This document shows, piece after piece, positions 10,160-20,909 of a stretch of DNA of 64,000 bases (position 1 is the first letter of the stretch; each line of letters opens with the position of its first letter). The notes below the pieces were generated by a model that was given only the letters and a program-made list of their open reading frames with translations, ran no database searches and had not been told where the DNA came from. The stretch covers positions 105,736,671-105,800,670 of the forward strand of contig NC_081844.1 of assembly GCF_963259705.1 (NCBI RefSeq). Direction: 5' to 3'. This stretch comes from Myotis daubentonii. Taxonomy: Eukaryota; Chordata; Mammalia; Chiroptera; Vespertilionidae. The translations under genes and the position numbers were made by a program.

Positions 10160-10262
10160 ACTGTGTGTGTGGGCGGGCGGGCAGGCGGATTGGATGGACG
10201 ATTGGCAGGTGGATGTGTACGTGCGTGGATGGATGAGGGGGTGGGTGGATGGATGGATACCT
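10160..10262 (+). repeat. GGAT/GTGG-type imperfect microsatellite
   Basis: GGGCGGGCGGGCAGGCGG is followed by repeated GGATGGATGG words, broken by substitutions. Confidence 0.75.
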
Positions 10263-10384
10263 TCGCTTCGGGAGGAAGGAGCGCGCCATCACAGGGCAAT
10301 GGAAGGAGAAAAGAGCCGGGTGGGAGAGGTCACTGGGTCCGGAGGGCCGCGAAGAGGCATGGGCTTGGGAAGGTCAGGAGGGAC

Positions 10385-10560
10385 TCAGGACTAGCGTTTC
10401 TCGGTACGTTCACATATTTAAAACTCATCCAACCCCATGAGGTCGGTGTGATTACCTCCACTTTGGAGATGAACAGACTGAGGCTCAGCAAGGCGTCGTG
10501 GCCAGAGAGGGGCGGGCAGCGGGCGCACGCAGGTCTGGCCGGTGCAAGGCTCCCCCGGCA
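10385..10560 (-). mobile_element. MIR SINE fragment
   Basis: Antisense MIR text: AACTCATCCAACCCCATGAG, GTGTGATTACCTCCACTTTG, then AGACTGAGGCTCAGCAAGG. Confidence 0.75.
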
Positions 10561-11194
10561 CCTGCAGGCCCGCTGCCTGGGACCCTCTGAGCAGCGTCAG
10601 AGATGAGCTGGGAGGACAGCGGGCTCCAAGTCCCATCCTGGCCATGTGCGGGCCTCCCGGGAGGCCCCGGCCGGATCCTCCCCACCCCGCGGAAACTCCC
10701 GTCAGCGTCCTGACAGCTGTGTTCCACTGGCCGGCCACCGCTGCCACTGAGGCCCTTGTTCCCCCGGCTGAATGTTCCACCACTTTTTCCTGGCACCCCA
10801 GGCCCGCCGGCCGCTCAGGAAAGCTACTGTACTTGTGAGAAAGTGAGGTCACTGCATGTTTCCATTTACTCGGAGAAGGAAAACAAAAACAAATATTCTC
10901 GCTACTGAATGTGCTTTTCATTCGGCAGAAGCCATCCCCAGAGGCTTAATTTATGGTTCGCCCAGTGTCCCTGGCGGATTTGTCAGGGGACATCGTGGGG
11001 AAGCCTGGAGGAGCCCGTGGCCCTGGCCGCGCCCTGGCAGGGACTCCAGGTCCCGCTGCAGGGTGGGGTGGGGGGTGGGGGGCGCATCCAGGATCACGGA
11101 GAGTGGGCTCGAGGCTTGGGAGCAAATGCAGGACAGTGAGGGGAATGGCTGCTTGCATTTCTGCTCTGCACATGCTGTTCTGCAGCCTGGAGTA
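10561..11194. other. Unassigned DNA with a conserved-looking island
   Basis: Positions about 10850-10960 (GAAAACAAAAACAAATATTC, then GAATGTGCTTTTCATTCGGC) are AT-rich within GC-rich flanks and could be conserved non-coding DNA. G-rich runs lie at 11064-11084. Confidence 0.35.
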
Positions 11195-11425
11195 TCTCTA
11201 TTTTTAAGTCTGGCCAACTCCTACTCACTCTGCAAAGCCCAGCCCCAGCCTTCCTCAAATGTTCCAGGCAAAATTGGCCTTCACCCCCTTGGAATTCGCT
11301 GAGCCCTGTGCCCATCCGTCTGTCTGGACAGGGAGCCCCTGGAATCGGGGACCATGACAATACACCTCGGAAAGCCCAGCCCCGGGCAGGCACACAGGGT
11401 GTGACGAGTGATGACGGTGGGAGAG
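11195..11425 (+). mobile_element. L2 LINE fragment
   Basis: Sense L2 phrases: CAACTCCTACTCACTCTGCA, AATGTTCCAGGCAAAATTGG, then GACAGGGAGCCCCTGGAATC and GCCCCGGGCAGGCACACAGG. Confidence 0.6.
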
Positions 11426-11599
11426 CAGGCCCGGGCCTGAAAGGAAGTGGGCTTCAGCGGGAGGCGGGCGTCCCTGGGGCTCCACGGGATGGCGGATGGA
11501 GGGAGCAGCCTGTCGCAGTTGGGATGGGGCTCGTGTGACTGCGGGAGGCTGGCTGTGACGGTGGGAAAGAAGGCCCGGCCACACAGGAGGGGGCGGCTA

Positions 11600-11970
11600 G
11601 GAACCACCACCCTGAGGCTCCTCCGTTCACTCCCAGCTGCTCTCATGTCACAGATGTGGACATGAGGCCCAGCAGGGGCTGCCTCGTGAAGCTCTTTCTT
11701 ACCTAGTGCCCCAGGCACACCCCCTCCATCCTCAGGTGCACCCCAAACCATTCTGGGGTTCCCCTCTGCCCCCTTCCTCCCCTCTCCTGGGACCAGGAGG
11801 GCTGTTCTGCTTGCTGGCACTGTCTGGATGCCACTCCCTCCTCCCCCTGAGCCTCTGTTTTCTCATCAACGAGACCAAGGGTGCTGCTGCCGCCTCACTG
11901 GGTCAGAAAGGAGGCTCCCGATGCAAAGTGCCTGGCACGGTGCCTGGAACAGAGTGAGCGCTCGGTTCCT
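11600..11970 (+). mobile_element. MIR/L2-type old repeat fragments
   Basis: GAGCCTCTGTTTTCTCATCA, GATGCAAAGTGCCTGGCACG and GAACAGAGTGAGCGCTCGG follow MIR order in sense. The first 150 bp are less clear. Confidence 0.6.
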
Positions 11971-12839
11971 TCCTTCCTTCCACAAACTGGTCTTTCCTCC
12001 ACGGACTGTGCAGTCCACGGTCCGGCCCCGCCGACCCCCACCCCAAGCAAAGATCTGCCCAGCCCTGGAGTCATGGTGGCCATGGAGCAGACCCCGTCTC
12101 CAGCGTCTGTGCCCACAGCAGCCTCGTGACCCTCGTGATGTGTGGCGTGGGTCAGGTGGGTGTCAGTTGGCTGCCTGCCCCACGCCCCTGCCCCTCTAGA
12201 CAAGAAGGTCTGGGAAACTTGACTTCATTTATTTTCGTACACGAGAGACAGAGAGAGAGAGTGAGAGGGGGGAGGGGTCAGGAGAGGTGGGGAGCGAGGG
12301 GAACAGGGAAGGATGTTGGGGTTCTCGCGCCCCTCTTGTCTCCTGGTCGCCCAGGGAGAGCTGCAGCTTTGGCAACACCTGCTGACAGACTCAGGCCATG
12401 TCTGGGGGCCCGGCCGGCAGCTTCAGAAGCCACGCGGGCCACTCGCAGTGGGCGCAGGACCCTCGTCCTCCTCTCTTCCTCCCGCGAGTTCCACCTCTGG
12501 AGCCTGGGAAACGTCGCCTATAAATTACTCTCCTTCACAGAGAGCGCGTTTTTCTTTATGAATCACGCGGGGTCCGCCTCCAGCCTCAGTGTGTGTAAAA
12601 CAACAAATCAGGAGACGTTTGACTTGACCCAAGCAGGGAAAATTCCATCCATCACAAGAGGAAAATGTTGGAGCAGCAGGGAGAGGCTTAGAGCTGGTGA
12701 CAGCCCGAGGGGGTGGGGGCGGAGGCGGGGCAGGGGGCCCAGCTGGGCCTCCCCCAAGCTCCGGGGTGGGTGGGAGACACCCCCAGGCTCCAGAGACATC
12801 AGGTCCCGAGGTCGCCCTAATTCTCTGGCCTCTTGGTCA
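11971..12839. other. Unassigned DNA with a conserved-looking island
   Basis: Positions about 12500-12670 hold CGCCTATAAATTACTCTCC, TTTTTCTTTATGAATCACGC and AACAACAAATCAGGAGACG, high-complexity AT-containing sequence typical of conserved enhancers. An AGAGAGAG run lies near 12245. The 248-codon frame starting at 12126 crosses this stretch and has no domain. Confidence 0.35.
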
Positions 12840-13290
12840 GCATTCCTCTGGGCCCTGCAGGTAACCCGATAACGTGGCCCTTCCCACCTTGCTCGCTCTG
12901 CTGCTCCACACAGAACCCTACAGCGCCTGAGCCAGTCCGCTCTGTGCGCCTCTGTCTTCGCACATGCTGTTCCCTCGGCGGCCTCAAACAACATCCTTCC
13001 TTCCAAAACCTGACTCAGGGGCACGCCCACGGCCATGTTTCCCGGGCCCGCAGGCGGAGATGACAGCGCCTTCCAGGGTGCCATCACTCTGACATTAGTG
13101 AAGTCATTCTCTATGTTTCTGTCCCCCCACCAGGCGGACTGTTCCACACAGGCCAGGCCAGGCGCTTACAGGCCCCTGTGTAGGGATACTCCACCGGGGC
13201 CAGACTCTTGCCTGTGTGTTCCTGGCTTTATCCCAGCGCTTAGCACACAGATGGTGCTCAGTGAATAATTCCTGCACAGGGCTTGGCAGA
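12840..13290 (+). mobile_element. L2 LINE fragment
   Basis: Sense L2 3'-end phrases: CTTCGCACATGCTGTTCCCT, TCCTGGCTTTATCCCAGCGC and TAGCACACAGATGGTGCTCA, closing with GTGAATAATTCCTGC. Confidence 0.6.
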
Positions 13291-13508
13291 TGCTCAGTGG
13301 TCTCTGGTCTGACAGAGGCCCCACGCGGGCCTGATGCACGTCAGGGCTAATGAACACAAGATGGGATTCTGAGCGGGCAGTGGGTGTCGGGAGGTGGGGT
13401 TTTGGTTCCTTCTGTTGGTGGAAACTTTGGCCCCGACTGCCTGCTGCCGCCCAGGAAACCAGCTGACCTGGTCACGTCCAGCTTTATCTCATTCATTTTA
13501 TATATATA
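13291..13508. other. Unassigned DNA
   Basis: No feature recognised. Confidence 0.25.
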
Positions 13509-13870
13509 CTAGAGGCCCAGTGCATGACATTCGTCCCTCAGCCCAGCCTTCGCCCTTTCACAGTCCGGGAGCCCTCGGCAGACAACCCTCTCACAGTCCG
13601 GGACCCCTTGCTCCTTATCACCCACTGCTCGCTGCTCGGCTTGCTTCTCCTTAGCGCTGCTGTGGAGGAGGGAGAGGCTCCTGCCACTGCTGCTGCGCTC
13701 GCCAGCTGTGAGCCGTAAGCCTGTGAGCCTGGCTTCTGGCTGAGCAGCGCTCCCCCTGTGGGAGTGCACTGACCACCAGGGGGCAGCTCCTGCATTGAGC
13801 ATCTGCCCCCTGGTGGTCAGTGCCCGTCATAGTGACTGGTCAACTGGTTGTTCATTTGCGTATATGTGTG
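13509..13870 (-). mobile_element. HeliBat-like Helitron derivative carrying an inverted CTCF-like pair
   Basis: Read on the minus strand, the 3' end is CTAG (13509-13512), preceded by an eroded copy of the GTGCACGAA-type hairpin. The next 100 bp (GGCCCAGTGCATGA, CCCTCAGCCCAGCC, CAGTCCGGGAGCC) match the second HeliBat end at 29971. The interior includes a 21-bp perfect inverted repeat. The 5' end (TTCATTTGCGTATA, compare TCAATTTGCATATTA of the family) is lost in the adjacent microsatellite. It encodes no protein. Helitrons move by rolling circle, and HeliBat is known from vesper bats. Confidence 0.8.
13766..13823. promoter_or_regulatory. Convergent pair of CTCF-like motifs in a perfect inverted repeat
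   Basis: CCACCAGGGGGCAG stands at 13773-13786 on the plus strand and again at 13803-13816 on the minus strand. The arms 13766-13786 and 13803-13823 are exact reverse complements (21 bp) around a 16-base loop. The 14-mer fits the CTCF core consensus CCASYAGRKGGCRS at every position. Binding is inferred, not shown. The arms could also simply be a transposon hairpin. Confidence 0.6.
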
Positions 13871-13961
13871 TGTGTGTGTGTATATGCCATATATGTATAT
13901 ATACATATATGTATACTATATATGTATATATACATATACATGCCATATATATGTGTGTGTG

Positions 13962-13992
<31 letters not shown>

Positions 13993-14012
13993 GCACACAT
14001 ACACACACCCCA
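13861..14012. repeat. TG/TA/CA compound microsatellite with a 38-bp palindrome
   Basis: A TG run, alternating ATATGTATATATACATAT words and a CA run follow one another. Positions 13952-13989 form a perfect palindrome of TG, TA and CA dinucleotides, able to extrude as a cruciform. Confidence 0.9.
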
Positions 14013-15431
14013 CATTCAAAGACTGTTAAATCGTGTTGTGTATCCATATCTTCAGAAAAAAATCACTTCTACTGTCGTGGTAAACAACCTGCTTTCCTAT
14101 TTATAATGGTCTGGCCCTCTAGCAACTTCAGTGCAAAATTATAGCTAATTTTCCTACAAATGTCAGGTGGTCATAATAATCTGGCCACTCAGTGTAGATA
14201 TATTCCCAGAAATTCCAGACTTGCCATTTATCTTACAATCTATGCATCTAAACTTCACCCACATTGCTGTATGCAGCTGTAGTTTCTTCATTCTAACTGC
14301 TGTAAAGCCATCATCTGTGTATATACCACAGTTGATTTACCCATCCTCCTGTTGGTGGGCATTTAAATTAGTTCTAATGAGCTCCTGTTGTGTCTACGCC
14401 CAGGATGGGAGTTCTTGGGTTTTAAGATATGCGAAGTTCAATTTATATGCCAGAGCCAAATTGATTTCCAAAGTGATTGTACCAATTCTTACTCTTCACC
14501 AGCAATATCTGTTGCACAACCTATCTGCAAAACCTGGCCTTGTCAAATTCCTTAATCTTTGCCTATTTAACAGTAGCATTAATTTGCATTTTCCTGTTAC
14601 TATGAGGCTGAACATCTCTCCATATTTTTAATGGCCACATGTATTTTCTTTGAAATGCCTTTTCCTGTCTTATGTCCATTTTTCTAATGATTTATTTTCT
14701 TATCGATTTGTAAACGTTTTGCATTTTTGGTATACTAATAGTTTCTCAGTTACATATGTTGCAATAACTTGTACTTTGTGGCCTATCTTATTTTCTAAAT
14801 GTCTTTTGATTTACAGAAGCTCTTGAGTTTAACAGTCTAATTGATCAATCTTTTCTTTTATGATTGGTTAGGACTTTTGAATTTTTGTTTTAAAATATTC
14901 ATCTACATTTTAAAAAGGAAAGTCTTAAAGTTTTGTTTCCACTTTAACTCCTTAATCTACTTGGAATTGATTTTTGTATATGGTGTGAGGTACAGATCTG
15001 ATTTCGGTTCTTTCATATGGATAACCAATCTTCCAGTTTCATTTATGGAACAGGCCTCTCTTTCCCCGCCAACCTGCCATGTCAGATCTACCACATAGTA
15101 AAATTCTATCATTGGGTTTTCAGCAAAGGTCATGCTAGCTACAAATACAGTTTTACTCCAGCCTTCCTTTTGTATGCCTTTTATTTATTTTATGATAAGG
15201 CTATCCAAAACAATATTAAATGGAAAGGTGAGAGCAGACAGCTTGCCTTGTTCTAGATCGTATGGAACAAGCATTCCATTTTTTGCTAATAAGTATGAAG
15301 TTAGCTGCAGGTTTTTTTATAGATGCCCTTTATCAGTTTGAGCAAATTTTCTTCTAAGCTTGCTGAGTTTTTATTTTTATGAATGAATGTTAAATTTTGT
15401 CAAGTGCTTTTTCTGCATTGACTGCTATGAT
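14013..15431 (-). mobile_element. L1 (L1M-type) ORF2 and 3' region, antisense, decayed
   Basis: The plus strand reads as reverse-complement L1: TCACCCACATTGCTGTATGC, GTGGGCATTTAAATTAGTTC, AAAGTGATTGTACCAATTC, GTATATGGTGTGAGGTACAG, then GCTTTTTCTGCATTGACTGC. Frames are broken many times, so there is no functional reverse transcriptase. It continues beyond the SINE at 15448. Confidence 0.85.
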
Positions 15432-15447
15432 CCTATTTTCTTTTTTA

Positions 15448-15664
15448 TTTATTGTTTTAAAATATATTTTTATTGATTTCAGAGAATAAGGGAGAGGGAG
15501 AGTTAAAACATCAATGATGAGAGAATCATTGATCGACTGCCTCCTGCATGCCCCCTACTAGGGATCAAGCCTGCAACCCGGGCATGTGTCCTTGACCGGA
15601 ATCAAACCGAGGACCCTTTAGTCCACAGGCTGTCGCTCTACCCACTGAGCAAAACCAGCTATGG
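15448..15664 (-). mobile_element. Ves-type SINE inserted in L1
   Basis: The minus-strand head is GCCATAGCTGGTTTTGCTCA, with the tail on the plus strand TTTTAAAATATATTTTTATT. The flanks CCTATTTTCTTTTTTA at 15432-15447 and 15665-15680 are an exact 16-bp target duplication. Confidence 0.93.
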
Positions 15665-15680
15665 CCTATTTTCTTTTTTA

Positions 15681-16980
15681 AATTAGACTTTACTTTTTTG
15701 TAGCAGTTTTACGTTCACAGCAAAAGTGAGGGGAAGATACAGAAATCTACCATGTACCCCTTGCCCCCACACAGGCACAGCCCCCCCCCCCCATTATCAA
15801 CATCCCCACTGAGAGTGGGTCATTGATTACAATTGGTGAACCTCACTGACACAGCACCCAAAGGCCATCGTGTACGGTAGAGCTCACTCTTGTACATTCT
15901 GTGGGTTTGGACAAATATACAATGACACATACCCATCATTATAGTATCATACAGAGTCTTTTCTCTGCCCTAAAAATCCCATGCATTTCCACCCCTCTCC
16001 CCAACTCCTGGCGGCCACCGATTAATTAACCGTCTCCATAGTTTTCCTTCTCCAGAATGTCTTAGAGTTCGAATCATACAGTATGCAGCCTTTAAAGATG
16101 TCAAGATAGGTAGGGATTTTCCAGTTATCTTTCTGTCATTGATTTGTAGCTAATTTTTTTTGTGATCAGGGGACATAATTTTTTTCTTATTTTTGCTTTG
16201 GAACTAATTATAGTCCTATAGGAAAGTTGAAAAATTTTGCTGGAGATATTCTATATATTCAACTTCCCCTGACATCAACAGTTGAAGAACTATGGTGCAA
16301 TCATCAGAACCAGAAAATTAACAATAGCCTAATACTCTTAAGTAAAGACCATTTTCTTACTTTACCAGATTTCCCATTAATTTCCATTTCTATTCCAGAA
16401 TCACACCCTGGGTTTCTGCACTACACTCACATGATTTCTTCTTAGTTCCTTGTAATTCCCCAATCTTCCCTTTTGTTCCAAGACCTTTACACTTCCAAAG
16501 AGCACTGATGTGATTTTTGGGGGGATCAAAATACATGAGTGTGTTACATCTTCATTTCAAGACCGAAGTTTTCAGTGTCAAAATGTGTCCGTCTTTGTCA
16601 TGTTCCATGCTTTTGGGCTTGAATTCTATGTTGCCTCCTATCAATCTCACTTCCTCTGATTTTGTTTGTCACACTCGCCAGGTGTCCGTTTGTCTGTCTC
16701 TGTCTTTAGCTTTCCGAATCCCTTTGTTTTGTGTGTGTCTCTTTTACACAACACACAGTTGGGTTTGTTTTGTGAGCCACATTTTAAATCTTTTTTTTCG
16801 TTCAGAAGGTCATTTAAGCTCATTCACATTTATTGTTACAACGGACAGGCTTGATGTCAGTTCTATCGCAACCTTTTTTAATGATGCAGATTTCGTTACG
16901 TTCACTGTATTTCTTGGAGGACATTCTTTACATGTTTAAATCCACTTGCGTTTTTAAGACTTCTTTCATGGCTCAGCATA
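15681..16980 (-). mobile_element. L1 (L1M-type) fragments, antisense
   Basis: TTGTAGCAGTTTTACGTTCA, TGGGTTTGGACAAATATACA, CCCCAACTCCTGGCGGCCAC, then CAATCATCAGAACCAGAAAA are L1M 3'-UTR phrases in antisense. From about 16660 the text (CTTTTACACAACACACAGTT, then CATTCACATTTATTGTTACA) is antisense ORF2. The order suggests more than one truncated insertion. No intact frame is present. Confidence 0.75.
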
Positions 16981-17540
16981 TAGCTTATGAAGCCGTGAAA
17001 ATTAAATAATGATAATAACAATAATTCATGAATAGTTGCTTTTACTGCGTCTTATTCTGGAAAGTAGCTGTGGTAGAGCAGTACTCATAAGTAATAGAAA
17101 ACAGTTTCTCGAGCTAACTTAAAGGACCATGCAAACAGAGGCGGGCGTGGGAGAAAGAGAACGTTATTCAGGACATGCAGTCCGAAAAGCCACAATGACA
17201 GCAGTTTAGCTGCAAACTTGACCCTGAGCTCCCTGGCAGCTAGAGCAAAAAGAAAACCACAGACACCTATAGAATTCTCCATTGTCCCCCAAAAAATGCA
17301 CCCCCCTTTTTCAGGGGGGTCAAAACTCTCCCTGGCACAGAGGAAAATGTGTCACCTGGGGCAGGTGACAAGGCCACTGAGCAATAAAAGCGGATGAGCT
17401 CTTTAAGCCACACCCCTCAGTCCACTCAACGAATGGCGCCATAGGCTCACCTCCAGCAAAGCCTGGACTCATGGCCGGGCACCCGTGTTCAGTGACGCAG
17501 GGAAACAATGGCAGCCACTTCCATTTCCCTGGGAGAGCTT
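16981..17540. other. Unassigned DNA
   Basis: AT-rich to 17080, then mixed. TGTCCCCCAAAAAATGCACC near 17283 and a short C-run are visible. No gene recognised. Confidence 0.3.
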
Positions 17541-17650
17541 TGCTCTCTGTACCGATCACTCCCCCGTCTGAGCCTCAGCTTCCTCATCTGAAATAGGGGA
17601 TGCGTGATATTCATTCTGAATCGTGTCGGCACTTAACGGCGAACAGAAGA
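17541..17650 (+). mobile_element. MIR SINE fragment
   Basis: CTGAGCCTCAGCTTCCTCAT, then CTGAAATAGGGGATGCG, is the MIR central core in sense. Confidence 0.65.
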
Positions 17651-18195
17651 GAGGCTCTTGCTACCTCTGTAGTCAGCCTGAGACGGTGACCCGAGGATGA
17701 GCAGCTGGCGGCATAGTCTCCCCAAGTTCGTCCAAGAGATGGGCAAACTTTTGATGAATCCACGGGAGACGTGCCTTCTGCCGGCTAATTGACTGAAACG
17801 CTGAAGACCAGGTTTGATTTCCCAGGATGGGGCGGTGAGGGAGGTCTCCGGTGGACGCGGAGAAGAGAGGGTAATTATGTTTCAGCTTCTTGGAGAGCGA
17901 ATTTAGCTGCTGTGGGCCCGCTCACCTGGGGTCTGCGAGCCCTGTCAGCTCCAAGACCAACTGCCATTTTCCCAGGTGCCCGGGTATCTTTAGCCAGTGC
18001 TCCTGGGGGAAACCGCCACGCACACACTGCCTGGCCACGAAGGACCTGAGGAGGAAGAGGGAGGCACAGGGCAGCGTCGTGTCTGCCTGCCAATGCCCGC
18101 TTCACCCAACCCAGGCTGACAGAGAGCTTGAAGGCCCCTGGTGTCGTATCCCTGGCCTGAGCCCAGGTGGGGATTTGGGGAGCAGGGGGTAGGGG
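17651..18195. other. Unassigned DNA
   Basis: No exon or repeat family recognised. Overlapping frames on both strands are without domain. Confidence 0.3.
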
Positions 18196-18425
18196 ACATG
18201 CAGAAAAACACACGTCCACTGAGTGCCTCCACGCACCATTCCCATCGCTGACGTTATTTCTTCTAGTCCCCACAGCCAGCCGGGGGGTTGGAGCTGAGTG
18301 CAGACCGGACACTGAGGTTTAGAAAAGCACCGCGAGTGGCTCAGAGCCCCGGAGACAGCAAGCGATGGAGCTCAGATTTGAACCCAACTCAGACGTGCCG
18401 AGAATCTGTGCGTTTCGTGGTGAGA
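18196..18425 (-). mobile_element. MIR SINE fragment
   Basis: Antisense MIR phrases: GAGTGCCTCCACGCACCATT, ACACTGAGGTTTAGAAAAGC, then AGCTCAGATTTGAACCCAAC. Confidence 0.7.
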
Positions 18426-18585
18426 GGACCAGGAGGTGGAGGAAGAGGAGCAGGACAAGTTGACGGACAAGGAAGAGTGGGAGAAAGAGGCCGAGCTGGA
18501 AGAGGAGAGGGACGTGCAGTGGTGGAGGGGAAGACAGGAGAGAGACGTGCAGACGAAAGAGAAGGCGGAGCAGAGCAAGGATGTG
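18426..18585 (+). repeat. Purine-rich GGA/GAGA low-complexity tract
   Basis: Strand-asymmetric purine tract with words GGAGGTGGAGGAAGAGGAGC and GGAGAGGGACG. It has triplex-forming potential but no gene. Confidence 0.6.
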
Positions 18586-19045
18586 TATTAGTTCCCTGTT
18601 GCTGCTATAACAAATCGCCACACACTTAGCGGGATAAAGTAACACAAATGTAATCCCCTACAGTGACGGAGGGCAGAAGCCTGAAATGAGCCTTAAGGAG
18701 CTAAAAATCAGATGTTGGCAGGGCTGGTTCCTTCTGGGGGCCAGGCTCTCCTGGCTTTGAGAGCCACCTGCATTCTTTGGCTTGTGGTCTCTTCCTGCAT
18801 TTTGAAAGCCCTGGTCTCTGTGTCCAGGCCCACGTGGCCTTCCCTCTGACCCTCCTGCCTCCGTCTCAAAAGGACCCTGTGGTCACGTCAGGCCCCGCAG
18901 ACATTCTGGGATAATCCACCCACCGGCACTCTTTTCACGGAGTCACATCTGCAAAGACTCTTGCCGGACGAGGTGACCTTCACAGATTCTGGGGGTTACG
19001 ATGCGGACACATTTGGGGGTCATTATTCAGCCTCCCACGGATATG
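18586..19045 (+). mobile_element. MLT1 LTR (ERVL-MaLR) in sense
   Basis: The order TGTATTAGTTCCCTGTTGCT, GCTATAACAAATCGCCACAC, CTTCTGGGGGCCAGGCTCTC, GAGTCACATCTGCAAAGACT, then ACATTTGGGGGTCATTATTC is the MLT1 LTR from TG start to its end. It is an ancient endogenous retroviral LTR with no internal genes attached. Confidence 0.85.
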
Positions 19046-20000
19046 GAAGAAGAAGAAACTATGGAGAGGAAGGGAGATTTGATGGTGGAGATCAATGGGG
19101 AGGAGAAAAGTGGGGGTGGAGGGGGCCCTGGAGCAGGGCCTTCCCCTCTTGGGCCGCGGTTTCCCGCACTGTAAAATGGGGGTAATGCCGCATCGGCTCC
19201 TGGGCTGTGAGGATTCTGCAGAATTGCACGGCCCAGGTGCTCAGCCCCGCTGCCACCATGGCCCATGTTCTCTCCCTGCGTCCCTGTCAGACCACCTCCT
19301 GCCTTTCAGGGTCTTTCCCTAGGGTCCCCACTTTCTTGCTTCCCACTGGAAGGGCCCCTCCCCCCGTAACCTCCCCCCACCCCAGGCCCCCAGACTTGGA
19401 CTAATGCATTGCAGCTTGAGCCTGCGGACCGCCTGCTGGCTCCTTTCCCTGCTCATTCCCCGCCCAGCCCGACCCGTCACTTCCAATCACTCCAATACAA
19501 AACATTTTACCAGATCCGTGTCGGCTGCCCAGTGGCCTTGCCTGGCTCTTGAACGTCAGCCCTTGGCCATGAATTCAGACCTGCAGGGCGGATGTGTGTG
19601 AACTCCAAGGTCAACAGCTCACCATCCCCTCTCACTCCAGGGCCTTGATGAACACCAACCTGTGCACGGCACCCTCCCCTGGCCGCCAGGGTGCCCATTC
19701 CTCCTCTCCCCCATCTCCAGAGAAAGCCACCGTGGACTGTAGCCACCAAGAGTCCCTCAGGCATCACAGCTTCTTTATGGCGAGGGGACCACCATTTCTT
19801 GGGCAGCTCTGTGAATCAGGTCCTTGGCGAATCTTAGCTCAGCTCCTCCTGTAACACCCAGGCACGTGCAATGGCTGAGGCACAGAGCAGGCGTTCTTCC
19901 TCCCTTGATCTCGCTCCGTATCTCTCTACCCACCCCTGTCCCAGTCACTGCGCACCTGCCGTGGCCAGGCATCTCATGGATGGTGTATGGGGTGGGGGAC
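19046..20000. other. Unassigned DNA
   Basis: GC-rich. GGCCGCGGTTTCCCGCACTGTAAAATGG-type text at 19154-19183 is a MIR scrap. No coding signal. Confidence 0.35.
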
Positions 20001-20560
20001 AAGAGTCTTGACCCCTGATACCTGTGAGGGGGACCTTATTTGGGAATAGAGTCTTTGCCGATATAATCAAGGTAAGGTGAGGGCATGCTGGGTCACAGTG
20101 GGCCCTAGTCCCATGTCTGTTGTCCTTATGAGAAGAGGGAAATAGCCCGGCCTGTGTGGCTCAGTGGTTGAGCCTCAACCTATGAACCAGGAGGTCACGG
20201 TTCAATTCCAGGTCAGGGCACAGGCCCCAGTTGCGGGCTCCATCCCCAGTAGGGGGCATGCAGGAGGGAGCTGGTCAATGATTCTCTCATCATTGATGCT
20301 TCTGTCTCTCTCTCCCTCTCCTTTCCTCTCTGAAATCAATAAAAAAAATATATATTTAAGAAAGGAAGACACACACAGAGGGAAGGAAGCCATGTGAGCC
20401 AGTGGCAGGCATTGGAGTGATGTATCTATTGGCCAAGGAACGCCAAGGGTTGCTGGCGACCACCAGGTGCAAGAGGAGACGGGAAGGGTCCTTCCTGGAG
20501 AGTGTGTGCCCCGAGTTACCAGGAGCTGGGGGCCCCAGACAACACTGAATCCTAACAGAC
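20001..20560 (-). mobile_element. MLT1 LTR fragment, antisense, split by a SINE
   Basis: GGGACCTTATTTGGGAATAG, AGTCTTTGCCGATATAATCA and GTGGGCCCTAGTCCCATGTC precede the SINE. GGCATTGGAGTGATGTATCT and AAGGAACGCCAAGGGTTGCT follow it. This is the reverse complement of the MLT1 text and continuous across the insertion. Confidence 0.75.
20145..20359 (+). mobile_element. Ves-type SINE (GTTGAGC-head subtype)
   Basis: The head is CCTGTGTGGCTCAGTGGTTG, with box B GGTTCAATTCC. The body has GCATGCAGGAGGGAGCTGGT and the tail is AATCAATAAAAAAAATATAT. Flanks AGAAGAGGGA and AGAAAGGAAG suggest a decayed target duplication. Confidence 0.9.
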
Positions 20561-20909
20561 GGCAGCTTTGGGGTTTCTGGGCACACATGTTGGGGAAATG
20601 TTGCATCTCACCGCGCTCTTGTCACCCAAAGAAGCGTGTCCTCAAGGCCTGGGAGTCGGTCATTGTCACAAGGAGGCAGAGGTGTGGACGAGGTGAGTTG
20701 GAGGTGGTGGCGAATGGCCGTGGTGAAATGGACAGTCCCTCCACACCTGCCCAGGAAGCTCAGCCCTCCTGTCACCCTCTCACAGGACCCCAGACACTGC
20801 AGCCCCAACCTAACCCCATCCCGGGACCCCAAGCCCAGGGACTTTTGTCTTCCTGGAGCCTTCTAGCAACCCTGAGTTCTAGATCCAGAAGTTGTCCATG
20901 AGGCACTGC
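20561..20909. other. Unassigned DNA
   Basis: No feature recognised before the minisatellite. Confidence 0.25.

Noticed and set aside
12126..12872. 248-codon plus frame
   Set aside because: It crosses low-complexity GAGAGA and unassigned DNA. Amino-acid composition is Arg/Gly/Ser-rich as expected from random GC-rich sequence.
13795..14144. Frames rich in Ile, Tyr, Thr and His around 13.8-14.1 kb
   Set aside because: Translation artefacts of the TG/TA/CA microsatellite.
20458..20475. Further CTCF-like motif (GACCACCAGGTGCAAG)
   Set aside because: The invariant GGC of the core is missing (GTGC), and the text belongs to the MLT1 LTR.
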